Assembly (NCBI RefSeq): GCF_002751875.1
Contig: NZ_NMZM01000008.1
Coordinates: forward strand, 1 to 64,000
Direction of reading: 5' to 3'
DNA length: 64,000 nucleotides
Origin: Oceaniglobus indicus
GTDB taxonomy: Bacteria; Pseudomonadota; Alphaproteobacteria; Rhodobacterales; Rhodobacteraceae
Both the position numbers and the translations under genes were made by a program. Shown here in pieces: positions 16,479 through 26,024 of the stretch. The number at the start of each line of letters is the position of its first letter. Position 1 is the first letter of the stretch. The notes beneath the pieces were generated by a model. That model did not search any database. It saw nothing but the letters and a program-made list of their open reading frames with translations, and was not told the DNA's origin.

Positions 16479-17408
16479 TCAATAACCGGCGTCGCGATCC
16501 ACGAGGTGCAGCATCGGTTTGCCGCTTTCGCTGCGGGCGATATTTTCGGCAATGGTGCGCGCCGCGGTGTCGGGGCGCGTGGTGCTGGCGATGTGGGGGG
16601 TGACCGTGACGTTCGGATGGGCCCAGAACGGGTGATCCGACGGCAGAGGTTCTGTGCGGAACACGTCGAGGGTAGCGTGGGCGATATGGCCGCGGTCGAG
16701 TGCGTCGAGCAGTGCGTCGTCGTCGATCAGCGGGCCGCGGCCGGGATTGATGATCATCGCGCCGGCGGGAAGCCTGGCCAGCGTTGCGGCGTTCAGCGTG
16801 TTTTCGGTGGCAGGCGTCTGGGGCAGCAGCAGCACCAGGATTTCGGAACGCGCGAGACTGTCGGACAGGCCGGCGTCGCCATGGAAGGTGCGCACGCCGT
16901 CGATCGTCTTGGGGCTGCGGCTCCAGCCGGCGACGTCGAAGCCGAGGTCGGCCAGCGCCCTTGCACAGGTCGCCCCCAATGCGCCCAGCCCCAGGATGCC
17001 CACGCGGCGATCCCGCGCCAGCGGCACGGAACGCGGACGCCATTCACCGGTCTGGCCGTGGATGTCGGTGTCGATACCGAGATGATGGCGCAGAACGTGG
17101 CCCGTCACCCAGTCGCGCATGCCCTCGCTGAGGCCGGTATCCACCATCCGCGCCAGGGGCTGTGTCAGCGTGGCGTTGTCGACGATCGTCTCCACCCCGG
17201 CCCACAGGCCCAGCACGCCCTTGCACGCGGTATAGGGGGTGAAGTCGGTGACCGGGCCATCGGGCGCGAAGACGATGTAATCGACATCGGCGGGGGCGTG
17301 ATCGGTCGCCAGATCGACGTCGAGACCGCATTCGCCGAACGACGATGTCAACGGCGCGCGATATTCGGCCCAGCGGTCGGGCGTGGCGGAAAACAGGACG
17401 CGGATCAT
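16479..17408 (-). CDS. D-2-hydroxyacid dehydrogenase (GhrA-like glyoxylate/hydroxypyruvate reductase)
   Basis: This 309-aa NAD(P)-dependent enzyme has the Rossmann motif GILGLGALGATCA, catalytic Arg in NPGRGPLID, Glu in RTEPLPSDHPFW and His in TPHIAS. The N-terminal half with DYIVFAPDGPVTDF and the short length resemble GhrA, which reduces glyoxylate and hydroxypyruvate. Its start overlaps the rodA stop by 4 nt, so it may be the last gene of the shape operon's transcript. Confidence 0.85.
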   Translation of the reverse strand: MIRVLFSATPDRWAEYRAPLTSSFGECGLDVDLATDHAPADVDYIVFAPDGPVTDFTPYTACKGVLGLWAGVETIVDNATLTQPLARMVDTGLSEGMRDWVTGHVLRHHLGIDTDIHGQTGEWRPRSVPLARDRRVGILGLGALGATCARALADLGFDVAGWSRSPKTIDGVRTFHGDAGLSDSLARSEILVLLLPQTPATENTLNAATLARLPAGAMIINPGRGPLIDDDALLDALDRGHIAHATLDVFRTEPLPSDHPFWAHPNVTVTPHIASTTRPDTAARTIAENIARSESGKPMLHLVDRDAGY

Positions 17409-18550
17409 CGGCTGCGCGGCCTGTGGACATGGGCGGATTGGGTCAGGCCGAAGGCGACCATCAGAACCAGCATTGCGGATCCTCCATAGCTGACAAGGGG
17501 AAGGGGCACGCCCACCACGGGCGCCAGCCCCATGACCATCGACATGTTGATGGCGAAGAACAGGAAGAATGTCACACCGATCCCGAGGGTCAGGATCGAT
17601 CCGAACCGGTCCTTGTTCGACAGGGCCGAATAGAAGCAGAACAGGATGATCAGCGCATAGAGCACCAGCAGCGAGAACGCACCCAGAAACCCGAATTCCT
17701 CGGCCAGGGTGGTGAAGATGAAGTCGGTGTGCTTTTCAGGCAGGAAGTTCAGCCGCGATTGCGTGCCCTGCATGAAGCCGCGGCCGGTCCAGCCGCCGGA
17801 CCCAAGGGCGATCTTGGATTGGGTGATGTGATAGCCGGCGCCGAGCGGATCGCTGGACGGGTCGAGAAAGGTGTCGATGCGCCGATACTGATAGTCTTTC
17901 AGCAGCTGCCACGACGTGCCGCGCGACGAGAAGACCGCCGACACGAGGCCGACGCCGCCCGCGATGACGATGCCGAAATACCACCAGCTGACCCCGGCGA
18001 TGAACATCACCGCACCGCCCCCCATGACCAGCAGCAACGCCGTTCCCAGATCGGGCTGGCGCAGCACCAGATAGGTCGGCACCAGGATCAGCAGCAGCGG
18101 GATCGCCACCCACAGCGGGCGCGACGTTTTCCCGATGTCCAGCCAGTCGTAATAGGCCGCAAGGATCATCACCAGCGTGATCTTGGTCAGCTCGGAGGGT
18201 TGCAGCCGGATGAACCCCAGATCGATCCAGCGCTGCGCCCCCATGCCGGTCGAGCCGAAGAATTCGACCCCCAGCAACAGCAGGAGCGATGCGCCATAGG
18301 CCAGCCCGGCCATGTTGCGCCAGAACCAGATCGGCACCATCGCGATGGCGATCATCAGCACCATCCCGAGGGCAAAGCGTTTCATCTGCGGTTCGACCCA
18401 GGGCGTCATCGAGCCGCCGGCGACGGAATAGAGCATCAGGAAGCCGACGCAGGCCACCGCCGTCAGCAGGATCGCCAGCGGCCAGTTCAGGTGCAGGATC
18501 TTGGAAGGTCCGGTGGGAACACGTTTGACGTAGTATTCAAGATAGGACAT
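17405..18550 (-). CDS. rodA: Rod-shape peptidoglycan polymerase RodA (SEDS)
   Basis: This 381-aa SEDS glycosyltransferase with about ten membrane helices polymerises lipid II for lateral wall growth together with PBP2. SEDS hallmarks are LGSGGWTGRGFMQGTQS with KHTDFIF and the terminal PLVSYGGSAM. It lies directly downstream of mrdA in a minus-strand operon ordered mreB-mreC-mreD-mrdA-rodA. Length is normal for the family. Confidence 0.96.
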   Translation of the reverse strand: MSYLEYYVKRVPTGPSKILHLNWPLAILLTAVACVGFLMLYSVAGGSMTPWVEPQMKRFALGMVLMIAIAMVPIWFWRNMAGLAYGASLLLLLGVEFFGSTGMGAQRWIDLGFIRLQPSELTKITLVMILAAYYDWLDIGKTSRPLWVAIPLLLILVPTYLVLRQPDLGTALLLVMGGGAVMFIAGVSWWYFGIVIAGGVGLVSAVFSSRGTSWQLLKDYQYRRIDTFLDPSSDPLGAGYHITQSKIALGSGGWTGRGFMQGTQSRLNFLPEKHTDFIFTTLAEEFGFLGAFSLLVLYALIILFCFYSALSNKDRFGSILTLGIGVTFFLFFAINMSMVMGLAPVVGVPLPLVSYGGSAMLVLMVAFGLTQSAHVHRPRSR

Positions 18551-18565
18551 CGGCGCGGCTTTCCC

Positions 18566-20509
18566 TCAGGCCCGGTCGCGACCGGGTTGCGCGGCGCTTT
18601 CGCGCAGCTCCAGCTTGGCGAATTGCGCGCGGATCCGGGCGCGCTGTGACGACGGATAGGCGTCGAGCGGGGGGATGCCGCCATGCATGGCATAGAGCAG
18701 GATGTCGCGCGCCAGCGGTCCCGCCACCGACGATCCGCCGCCGCCGTGTTCGACGACCACGGCCGCCGCATGGGTCGGGTTCTCGTAGGGGGCGTAGGCG
18801 ACGAACAAGGCGTGGTCGCGCCGCTCCCACGGCAGGTCGGCGTTGCTGGTCACGCCGCGCGCGCGCTCGGCCACCGTGATGTTGCGGACCTGGCTGGTGC
18901 CGGACTTGCCCGCGATGCGCTGGTTGTCGGCGTCGATGCGCACCGAATATCCGGTGCCGCGCCGGGTGTTCGTCACGGCATACATGCCCCGGCGCACCAT
19001 GCGCAGGTGGTTTTCGTTGAAGCCCAGCGGCGTGTCGCCCTCGATCGGCGTCTCGACCCCGTCGACCGACTTGATCAGCCGCGGCATGACCGAGGTGCCC
19101 GAGGCCAAGCGCGCCGTCATCACGGCCAGTTGCAGAGGCGAGGCCAGCACATAGCCCTGGCCGATCGAGGCGTTCAGCGAATCGCCGATCCGCCATTCGG
19201 CGTCATAGCGTTCGCGTTTCCACGCCTTGTCGGGCATGATGCCGGAGGTGACCGCCGACATCGGGATATCGAACCGTTCGCCAAAGCCGAACCGGCGCGC
19301 GGTTTCGGCGATCTTGTCGATCCCCACCTTCTGGGCCAGCTCGTAATAGTAGACGTCGCAGGATTGCTGCAGGCTTTTCTCAAGGTTCACATAGCCATGG
19401 CCGCCGCGTTTCCAGCAGTGGAACCGCCGGTCGCCGACCTTGCTGAAGCCGGGACAGTATTCGGTATCTTCCGGCCCCATGACGCCCGCATCCAATGCCG
19501 CCAGCGTCACCATCATCTTGAAGGTCGATCCGGGCGGATAGGCGCCCTGGACCGACTTGTTGGCCAGCGGGCGATAGATGTTTTCGGTCAACGCCTTGTA
19601 ATCGGGCACGGAAATGCCGCGCACGAACTTGTTGGGATCGAACGTGGGGGCCGAACCGATGGCCAGCAGATCGCCGCTCTGCGGGCTCATGATGACGGCG
19701 GCGGCGCTTTCCTCGAGGCTCAGCCGGGCCTCGACGAAGTTCTGCAGGTTCGTGTCGACGGTCAGTTGCAGATTGGCGCCCGGCACACCGTTGTCACGGC
19801 TCAGCTCGCGCATGACGCGCCCGGCGGCGTTGACCTCGATCCGCTTGTTGCCGGCCTTGCCGCGCAGCTCGCGTTCATACTTGTTCTCGACGCCGGTCTT
19901 GCCGATCTGGAACTTGGGAATCTGAAGCAGGGGGTCCTTGTCCTCGATCCGCGACAGGTCGTAATCGCTGACCGGGCCGACATACCCGACGATATGCGAA
20001 AAATCCGGACCCAGCGGATAATGACGTGTCAGACCGACATCGGGGATGATGCCGGGCAGGGCGGGGGCGTTGACGGCGACGGTCGCGATATCTTCCCACG
20101 ACCTCTGGTCGGTCAGGGTGACCGGCACGAAGGCGCTGCGCCGGTTCATCTCGCGCAGCGAGCGTTCCAGCTCGTCTGGATCGAGATAGATCAGCTGGCG
20201 CAGCCGGTCGATCACGGCGTCGACGTCGCCGGCATCCTCGCGCACGATGACGATGCGATAGTTCTGGGTATTCTCGGCCACGGGAATGCCGCCGCGATCG
20301 AAGATCAGACCGCGCGCCGGGGCGATCAGACGCATGTTGATGCGGTTCTCTTCGGCCAGCAGGCGGAATTCGTCGGCCTGTTCGACCTGCATCTGGCGCA
20401 TCCGCCAACCCAGAACGCCCATCATTCCAAGCTGGAGCGATCCCAGCACCATGCCGCGCCGGGTGATCCGGCGCACCGAGGTTTCGGTATCCTTCGGTGA
20501 ACGTTTCAT
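18566..20509 (-). CDS. mrdA: Penicillin-binding protein 2 (class B transpeptidase)
   Basis: This 647-aa protein has an N-terminal membrane anchor (residues about 18-35), a PBP dimer domain and a transpeptidase domain. The active-site serine is in GSTFK, the second motif is SCD and the third AGKSGTS (KSG in place of KTG, as is common in PBP2). It crosslinks strands made by RodA. ATG 20509 overlaps the mreD stop by 4 nt; a longer upstream frame is not protein-like. Confidence 0.96.
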   Translation of the reverse strand: MKRSPKDTETSVRRITRRGMVLGSLQLGMMGVLGWRMRQMQVEQADEFRLLAEENRINMRLIAPARGLIFDRGGIPVAENTQNYRIVIVREDAGDVDAVIDRLRQLIYLDPDELERSLREMNRRSAFVPVTLTDQRSWEDIATVAVNAPALPGIIPDVGLTRHYPLGPDFSHIVGYVGPVSDYDLSRIEDKDPLLQIPKFQIGKTGVENKYERELRGKAGNKRIEVNAAGRVMRELSRDNGVPGANLQLTVDTNLQNFVEARLSLEESAAAVIMSPQSGDLLAIGSAPTFDPNKFVRGISVPDYKALTENIYRPLANKSVQGAYPPGSTFKMMVTLAALDAGVMGPEDTEYCPGFSKVGDRRFHCWKRGGHGYVNLEKSLQQSCDVYYYELAQKVGIDKIAETARRFGFGERFDIPMSAVTSGIMPDKAWKRERYDAEWRIGDSLNASIGQGYVLASPLQLAVMTARLASGTSVMPRLIKSVDGVETPIEGDTPLGFNENHLRMVRRGMYAVTNTRRGTGYSVRIDADNQRIAGKSGTSQVRNITVAERARGVTSNADLPWERRDHALFVAYAPYENPTHAAAVVVEHGGGGSSVAGPLARDILLYAMHGGIPPLDAYPSSQRARIRAQFAKLELRESAAQPGRDRA

Positions 20510-21045
20510 GCCCGATACCTCATCGCTTCGATCGCGCCGGGGGCCGGTCGCTGCACGCCCAGCGCATAGCGCGACACCAGGGCGACCACGGGATAGAACG
20601 CCACCGAAATGACCATCTGAAGCGCAGCCATCGCGAAGGGAGGCTGCGGCACCAGAAAGACGGCAAGGATCGCGGCGTTGGCCATGGTCATGAAACTCAA
20701 TGTGGCGCCGACCATGAACCATTCAACCAGGAACGGCTGCTCCTGGGCCAGAACGGCGCGGTTGCGCAGAAATTCGAACCCGATCAGCACCAGCGCGGTC
20801 CACAGGCCCAGCGGGCGCAGGAACACGATATCACAAAACAGCGTCACCAGCGCCACCAGGAACGCCGGGATGTAATCAGGCCGACGCAGCACCCAGGCAA
20901 AGGCCAGAAGGGTCAGGATGTCGGGGCCGGGCACATGGGTGTCGCCCAGGCCGAACGGCAACAGATGCACGAAGACGACGGCCACCATCATCAGGACGTA
21001 AAGACCGCGGTAGAGTGCGCGCTTGCGCGACTGGGGGTCAACCAT
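20506..21045 (-). CDS. mreD: Rod shape-determining protein MreD
   Basis: This 179-aa inner-membrane protein of five or six helices carries the MreD-typical LLPFGLGDTHVPGPDILTL segment. It acts in the elongasome with MreC and RodA. It overlaps the ends of mreC and mrdA by a few bases, in the conserved order of the mre operon. Confidence 0.92.
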   Translation of the reverse strand: MVDPQSRKRALYRGLYVLMMVAVVFVHLLPFGLGDTHVPGPDILTLLAFAWVLRRPDYIPAFLVALVTLFCDIVFLRPLGLWTALVLIGFEFLRNRAVLAQEQPFLVEWFMVGATLSFMTMANAAILAVFLVPQPPFAMAALQMVISVAFYPVVALVSRYALGVQRPAPGAIEAMRYRA

Positions 21046-21946
21046 CGCCGCCCCCGGTGGTGATCTGGGTTATCGGGGCAACCGGGCGATCGGGCACCAC
21101 CAGGGTGCCGGGGTCGTCGACCTGTTCGCCCGCGTGGCTGCGCAGCACCCGCAGAAACTCCAGACGCTCGGTGTCGGCCGCAAGACGCACCCGCAACAGC
21201 CGGTCGGCCCCCTGGACGACCTGACCCACCAGAAGACCGGCAGGGAACACCCCGCCGTCGCCTGAACTGATGACACGGTCACCGGGGCGGACGGTTTCCG
21301 GCGCTTCGAGGAAATCCAAGAGGGGCAGGGCGGTGTTGTCGCCCGCCAGGATCGATCGCTGGCCCGAGGGCTGGATCGTCACCGGAATGCGGCTGTTGTT
21401 GTCCGACAGCAGGATCACCCGCGACGAGCTTTCGCCGACGCCGGAAATCCGCCCCACAAGGCCCAAGCCGTCGGTGGTGGCCCAGCCGTTGCGGATGCCG
21501 TCGCGCGCGCCCACGTTCAGCAGCACCGACTGGCGGAAGGGCGAGCCCGAATCGGCCAGCACAACGCCGGTGATGAAGGTCAGCGACGGATCCAGCCGCA
21601 CCTTGTTCAGATCCAGCAGCTTGGCGTTCTGCTGCTCAAGCTGAAGCGCCGCTTCCTTCCAGGCCTTCATCTGTCGCAGCTCGCGGCGCAACTCCTGATT
21701 CTGTTCATAGATCCGCGTATAGCTCTGAAAGTCGGCGGCCATGCCCGCGATCTTGGTCACCGGAACCAGCGCCCATTCGAACGACGGCACGACGCGATCG
21801 ACGATCTGCGCGCGCAGGCGTTCGGCGCGCGGGCTGTCGATCCGCCAGAACAGGAAGATCGCGAGGCACAGGAAGATCAGACCGCTGACCAGAATCCGGC
21901 GGATCGGGCGAACGTATTCGTCGCTGGTGCCTCTGTCGCGTGCCAT
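21038..21946 (-). CDS. mreC: Rod shape-determining protein MreC
   Basis: This 302-aa protein has one N-terminal membrane helix (LIFLCLAIFLFW), a periplasmic coiled coil (residues about 75-115) and two beta-barrel subdomains containing GLVGRISGVGESSSRVILL and SSGDGGVFPAGLLVG. It scaffolds PBP2 activation. It sits 34 bp after mreB in the operon. Confidence 0.95.
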   Translation of the reverse strand: MARDRGTSDEYVRPIRRILVSGLIFLCLAIFLFWRIDSPRAERLRAQIVDRVVPSFEWALVPVTKIAGMAADFQSYTRIYEQNQELRRELRQMKAWKEAALQLEQQNAKLLDLNKVRLDPSLTFITGVVLADSGSPFRQSVLLNVGARDGIRNGWATTDGLGLVGRISGVGESSSRVILLSDNNSRIPVTIQPSGQRSILAGDNTALPLLDFLEAPETVRPGDRVISSGDGGVFPAGLLVGQVVQGADRLLRVRLAADTERLEFLRVLRSHAGEQVDDPGTLVVPDRPVAPITQITTGGGDG

Positions 21947-21980
21947 GGTTCGGTTCCGTTGCGTGGCGGATGGCCGCCAC

Positions 21981-23365
<1,385 letters not shown>

Positions 23366-24934
23366 TCAGCCGACATCCTTATAGCTGACGCCCTTCACAT
23401 CCGCGTCTGGCCCGGACATGGCGCGGCGCACCATCAGCCGGTTCAATGCGGCGACATAGGCCCGCGCGGACGCCACGACGGTATCGGTGTCGGCGGATTC
23501 GCCGGTCACGATGCGCCCGTCTTCCTCAAGGCGGACGGTGACGGTGGCCTGGGCGTCGGTGCCTTCGGTGACGGCATGGACCTGATACAGTTGCAGGTGC
23601 GCGTCATGACTCACCAACTCCTTGATCGCCTTGAACGCGGCGTCCACGGGTCCGTCGCCGGTGGCGGTGACCTGATGATCCTCGCCATCGATGGTCAGGA
23701 TCAGATCGGCCGACTGCGGCGCCTCGGTGCCACAGATGACGCGCAGGAACTTGACCGAGATGGTGTTGTCCACGGCCCCGGCCTGCACCCGCATCAACGC
23801 CTCGAGATCCTCGTCATAGACCTCCTTCTTGCGATCGGCCAAGGCCTTGAACCGCACGAACACGTCGTTAAGCTGGTTGTCGGCCAACTCGAATCCCAAC
23901 TCTTTCAGCTTCGAGCGCAAGGCCGCGCGGCCCGAATGCTTGCCCATGACGATGTTCGTCTCTTTCAGGCCGACATCCGCCGGGCGCATGATCTCGAACG
24001 TCTCGGCGTTCTTCAGCATCCCGTCCTGGTGGATGCCCGATTCGTGCGCGAAGGCGTTCTTGCCGACGATGGCCTTGTTGAACTGCACCGGAAAGCCCGA
24101 CACGGTCGCCACGCGGCGCGAGATGTGCATGATCTTGGTGCTGTCCACGCCGGTCTGCCACGGCATGATGTCGCTGCGCACCTTCAGGGCCATCACGACC
24201 TCTTCCAGTGCGGTGTTGCCCGCACGTTCGCCCAACCCGTTGATCGTGCATTCGATCTGGCGCGCGCCGCCGGCCACGGCGGCCAGCGAGTTGGCCGTCG
24301 CCATGCCCAGGTCGTTGTGGCAATGGGTGGCAAAGATCACCCCGTCGGCGCCCGGCACCTCGGCGATCAGGCGACGGATCAGGTCGGCGGATTCCACCGG
24401 TGCGGTATAGCCCACGGTATCGGGGATGTTGATCGTGCTCGCCCCGGCCTTGATGGCGATTTCGACCGTGCGCAACAGGTATTCCCATTCGGTGCGCGTC
24501 GCATCCATGGGCGACCATTGCACGTTGTCGCACAGGTTGCGCGCGTGGGTGACGGTCTGTTCGATCCGCTCGGCCATCTCGTCCATGGTCAGGTTCGGGA
24601 TCGCGCGGTGCAGGGGCGAAGTGCCGATGAACGTATGGATGCGCGGCGAGCGGGCGTGTTTCACCGCCTCCCAGCACCGGTCGATGTCTTTCAGGTTCGC
24701 CCGCGCCAGACCGCAGATCGTGGCGTCCTTTGCCCGGCGCGCGATCTCGCTGACCGCTTCGAAGTCGCCTTCGGACGCGATGGGAAACCCGGCTTCGATG
24801 ATGTCCACGCCCATCTCGTCCAGCAGCTCGGCGATTTCCAGCTTCTCGGCATGGCTCATGGTGGCGCCGGGGGATTGTTCGCCGTCGCGCAACGTGGTGT
24901 CGAAGATGAATACGCGGTTGTCGTCATGGCTCAT
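23366..24934 (-). CDS. leuA: 2-isopropylmalate synthase
   Basis: This 522-aa enzyme condenses 2-oxoisovalerate with acetyl-CoA in the first step of leucine synthesis. Visible motifs are FDTTLRDGEQSPGATM at the N-terminus, the metal-binding HCHNDLG, and a C-terminal LeuA dimer/allosteric domain (from about residue 390) that senses leucine. It lies downstream of a leucine-rich leader peptide and a short ORF whose stop overlaps its ATG, so expression is probably also controlled by leucine supply. Confidence 0.96.
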   Translation of the reverse strand: MSHDDNRVFIFDTTLRDGEQSPGATMSHAEKLEIAELLDEMGVDIIEAGFPIASEGDFEAVSEIARRAKDATICGLARANLKDIDRCWEAVKHARSPRIHTFIGTSPLHRAIPNLTMDEMAERIEQTVTHARNLCDNVQWSPMDATRTEWEYLLRTVEIAIKAGASTINIPDTVGYTAPVESADLIRRLIAEVPGADGVIFATHCHNDLGMATANSLAAVAGGARQIECTINGLGERAGNTALEEVVMALKVRSDIMPWQTGVDSTKIMHISRRVATVSGFPVQFNKAIVGKNAFAHESGIHQDGMLKNAETFEIMRPADVGLKETNIVMGKHSGRAALRSKLKELGFELADNQLNDVFVRFKALADRKKEVYDEDLEALMRVQAGAVDNTISVKFLRVICGTEAPQSADLILTIDGEDHQVTATGDGPVDAAFKAIKELVSHDAHLQLYQVHAVTEGTDAQATVTVRLEEDGRIVTGESADTDTVVASARAYVAALNRLMVRRAMSGPDADVKGVSYKDVG

Positions 24935-25086
24935 CGTGAAGCCTCCTTCGAAAATGGTTTCCCTGCGCTGTCGGCGCGCCGGGGTGCGGGGGCGTTGCCC
25001 GCCTGTCTGATGATGTGGCCGGACCGATCAGGGATGCGCAAGCTGCCCGGAGGCGGCTGTGCGGTCCTGCTGATGCGTATGTCCAT
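24931..25086 (-). CDS. Short upstream ORF coupled to leuA
   Basis: A 51-codon ORF (MDIRISRTAQPPPGSL start) is preceded by AGGA 6 nt before its ATG and ends in a TGA that overlaps the leuA ATG. The peptide is rich in Arg and Pro and resembles nothing I know, so the product may not matter. The start-stop overlap suggests its translation feeds ribosomes into leuA. It might be fortuitous. Confidence 0.35.
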   Translation of the reverse strand: MDIRISRTAQPPPGSLRIPDRSGHIIRQAGNAPAPRRADSAGKPFSKEASR

Positions 25087-25154
25087 GGAATGTCCTGTGG
25101 CCGATCTGCGGGTCCGGCGCTGTCCACACTGAGCGGCCGCGCCGGAGGGCACGC

Positions 25155-25268
25155 TCAGGGCAGGCTAAGCAGCAGCAGACCGCGCAGGCCGAAGTCGCCG
25201 AAACAGGCGAAATCACGACCGGTCGCCGGACGGGCGCAAGAAGGCGTGATCTGGGCGCGGTGTTCCAT
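25155..25268 (-). CDS. Leucine leader peptide of leuA
   Basis: This is a 37-aa peptide starting MEHRAQITPSCARPATG and ending FACFGDFGLRGLLLLSLP. The C-terminal end has four consecutive Leu codons (CTG CTG CTG CTT) among six Leu in the last ten residues, the hallmark of an attenuation leader that senses charged tRNA-Leu. It lies 220 bp upstream of leuA on the same strand. A TATAGT box ends only 6 nt before the ATG, so the message may be leaderless. Past the stop, CCGGCGC and GCGCCGG can pair; no T-run terminator is evident, so Rho or translation-based control may apply. Confidence 0.75.
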   Translation of the reverse strand: MEHRAQITPSCARPATGRDFACFGDFGLRGLLLLSLP

Positions 25269-25274
25269 GGGGCG

Positions 25275-25280
25275 ACTATA
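25275..25280 (-). promoter_or_regulatory. Probable -10 box (TATAGT) of the leu leader
   Basis: TATAGT on the minus strand is separated from the leader ATG by CGCCCC only. A start point 6-7 nt downstream of this box would coincide with the A of ATG. A matching -35 is poor (GTTTTC at 17-bp spacing), so this assignment rests mainly on position. Confidence 0.4.
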
Positions 25281-25364
25281 CGCGGGCCGCGACAAAAGAA
25301 AACCCCCGATTGACGTGGCGTGCCGCCCCCCTAGCTGACCTTTGAACCATTTGGGAGTGGATGC

Positions 25365-26024
25365 ATGAGAGCCTTGGTCATCGGAGCGTCGGGCGGCATC
25401 GGTCGCGCCATTGTCGAGACGTTGAAATCGCGCGATGCCGACGTCACCGCCCTGTCGCGGCGCGACGACGGACTCGACGTCACCGACGAGGCCAGCGTGA
25501 AACACCACGTCGACGCCCTCGACGGCACGTTCGATCTGATCTTCGTGGCCACCGGGGCGTTGGTGGTGGAGGGCTACCAGCCCGAAAAGTCGCTCAAATC
25601 GGTAAGCGCGGAAGGTCTGGCCGGGCAATTCGCGGTCAATGCCATCGGTCCCGCGCTGATCCTGAAACACGCGGTGCCGCTGATCCCGCGCGACCGGCGC
25701 GCGGTTTTTGCTGCGCTGTCGGCGCGGGTCGGCTCCATCGGCGACAACGCCATGGGCGGTTGGTATGGCTACCGCGCGGCCAAGGCCGCGCTGAACCAGC
25801 TGATCCACGGGGGCGCCATCGAGTTGTCGCGCTCGCACCGTCACGCCATCGCCGTCTGTCTGCACCCCGGCACCGTGGCGACCGATTTCACCGCCGATTA
25901 CCCCGGTCACGACAAGGTCACGCCGGCCGAAGCCGCACGGAACCTGCTGGATGTCTGTGATGGCCTGACCACCGAAAACACCGGCGGCTTTTACGATTAC
26001 GCCGCGCGCGAGATCCCGTGGTGA
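25365..26024 (+). CDS. Short-chain dehydrogenase/reductase family protein
   Basis: This 219-aa Rossmann-fold protein has the cofactor motif GASGGIG (7-13), a Ser in ALSARVGSIG and the YxxxK pair in YGYRAAKAALNQ. The resemblance is to CsgA/short atypical SDRs. The substrate is unknown. Its stop overlaps the start of the photolyase gene by a few bases, so the two are co-transcribed. The region upstream also holds the divergent leu leader promoter. Confidence 0.85.
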   Translation: MRALVIGASGGIGRAIVETLKSRDADVTALSRRDDGLDVTDEASVKHHVDALDGTFDLIFVATGALVVEGYQPEKSLKSVSAEGLAGQFAVNAIGPALILKHAVPLIPRDRRAVFAALSARVGSIGDNAMGGWYGYRAAKAALNQLIHGGAIELSRSHRHAIAVCLHPGTVATDFTADYPGHDKVTPAEAARNLLDVCDGLTTENTGGFYDYAAREIPW

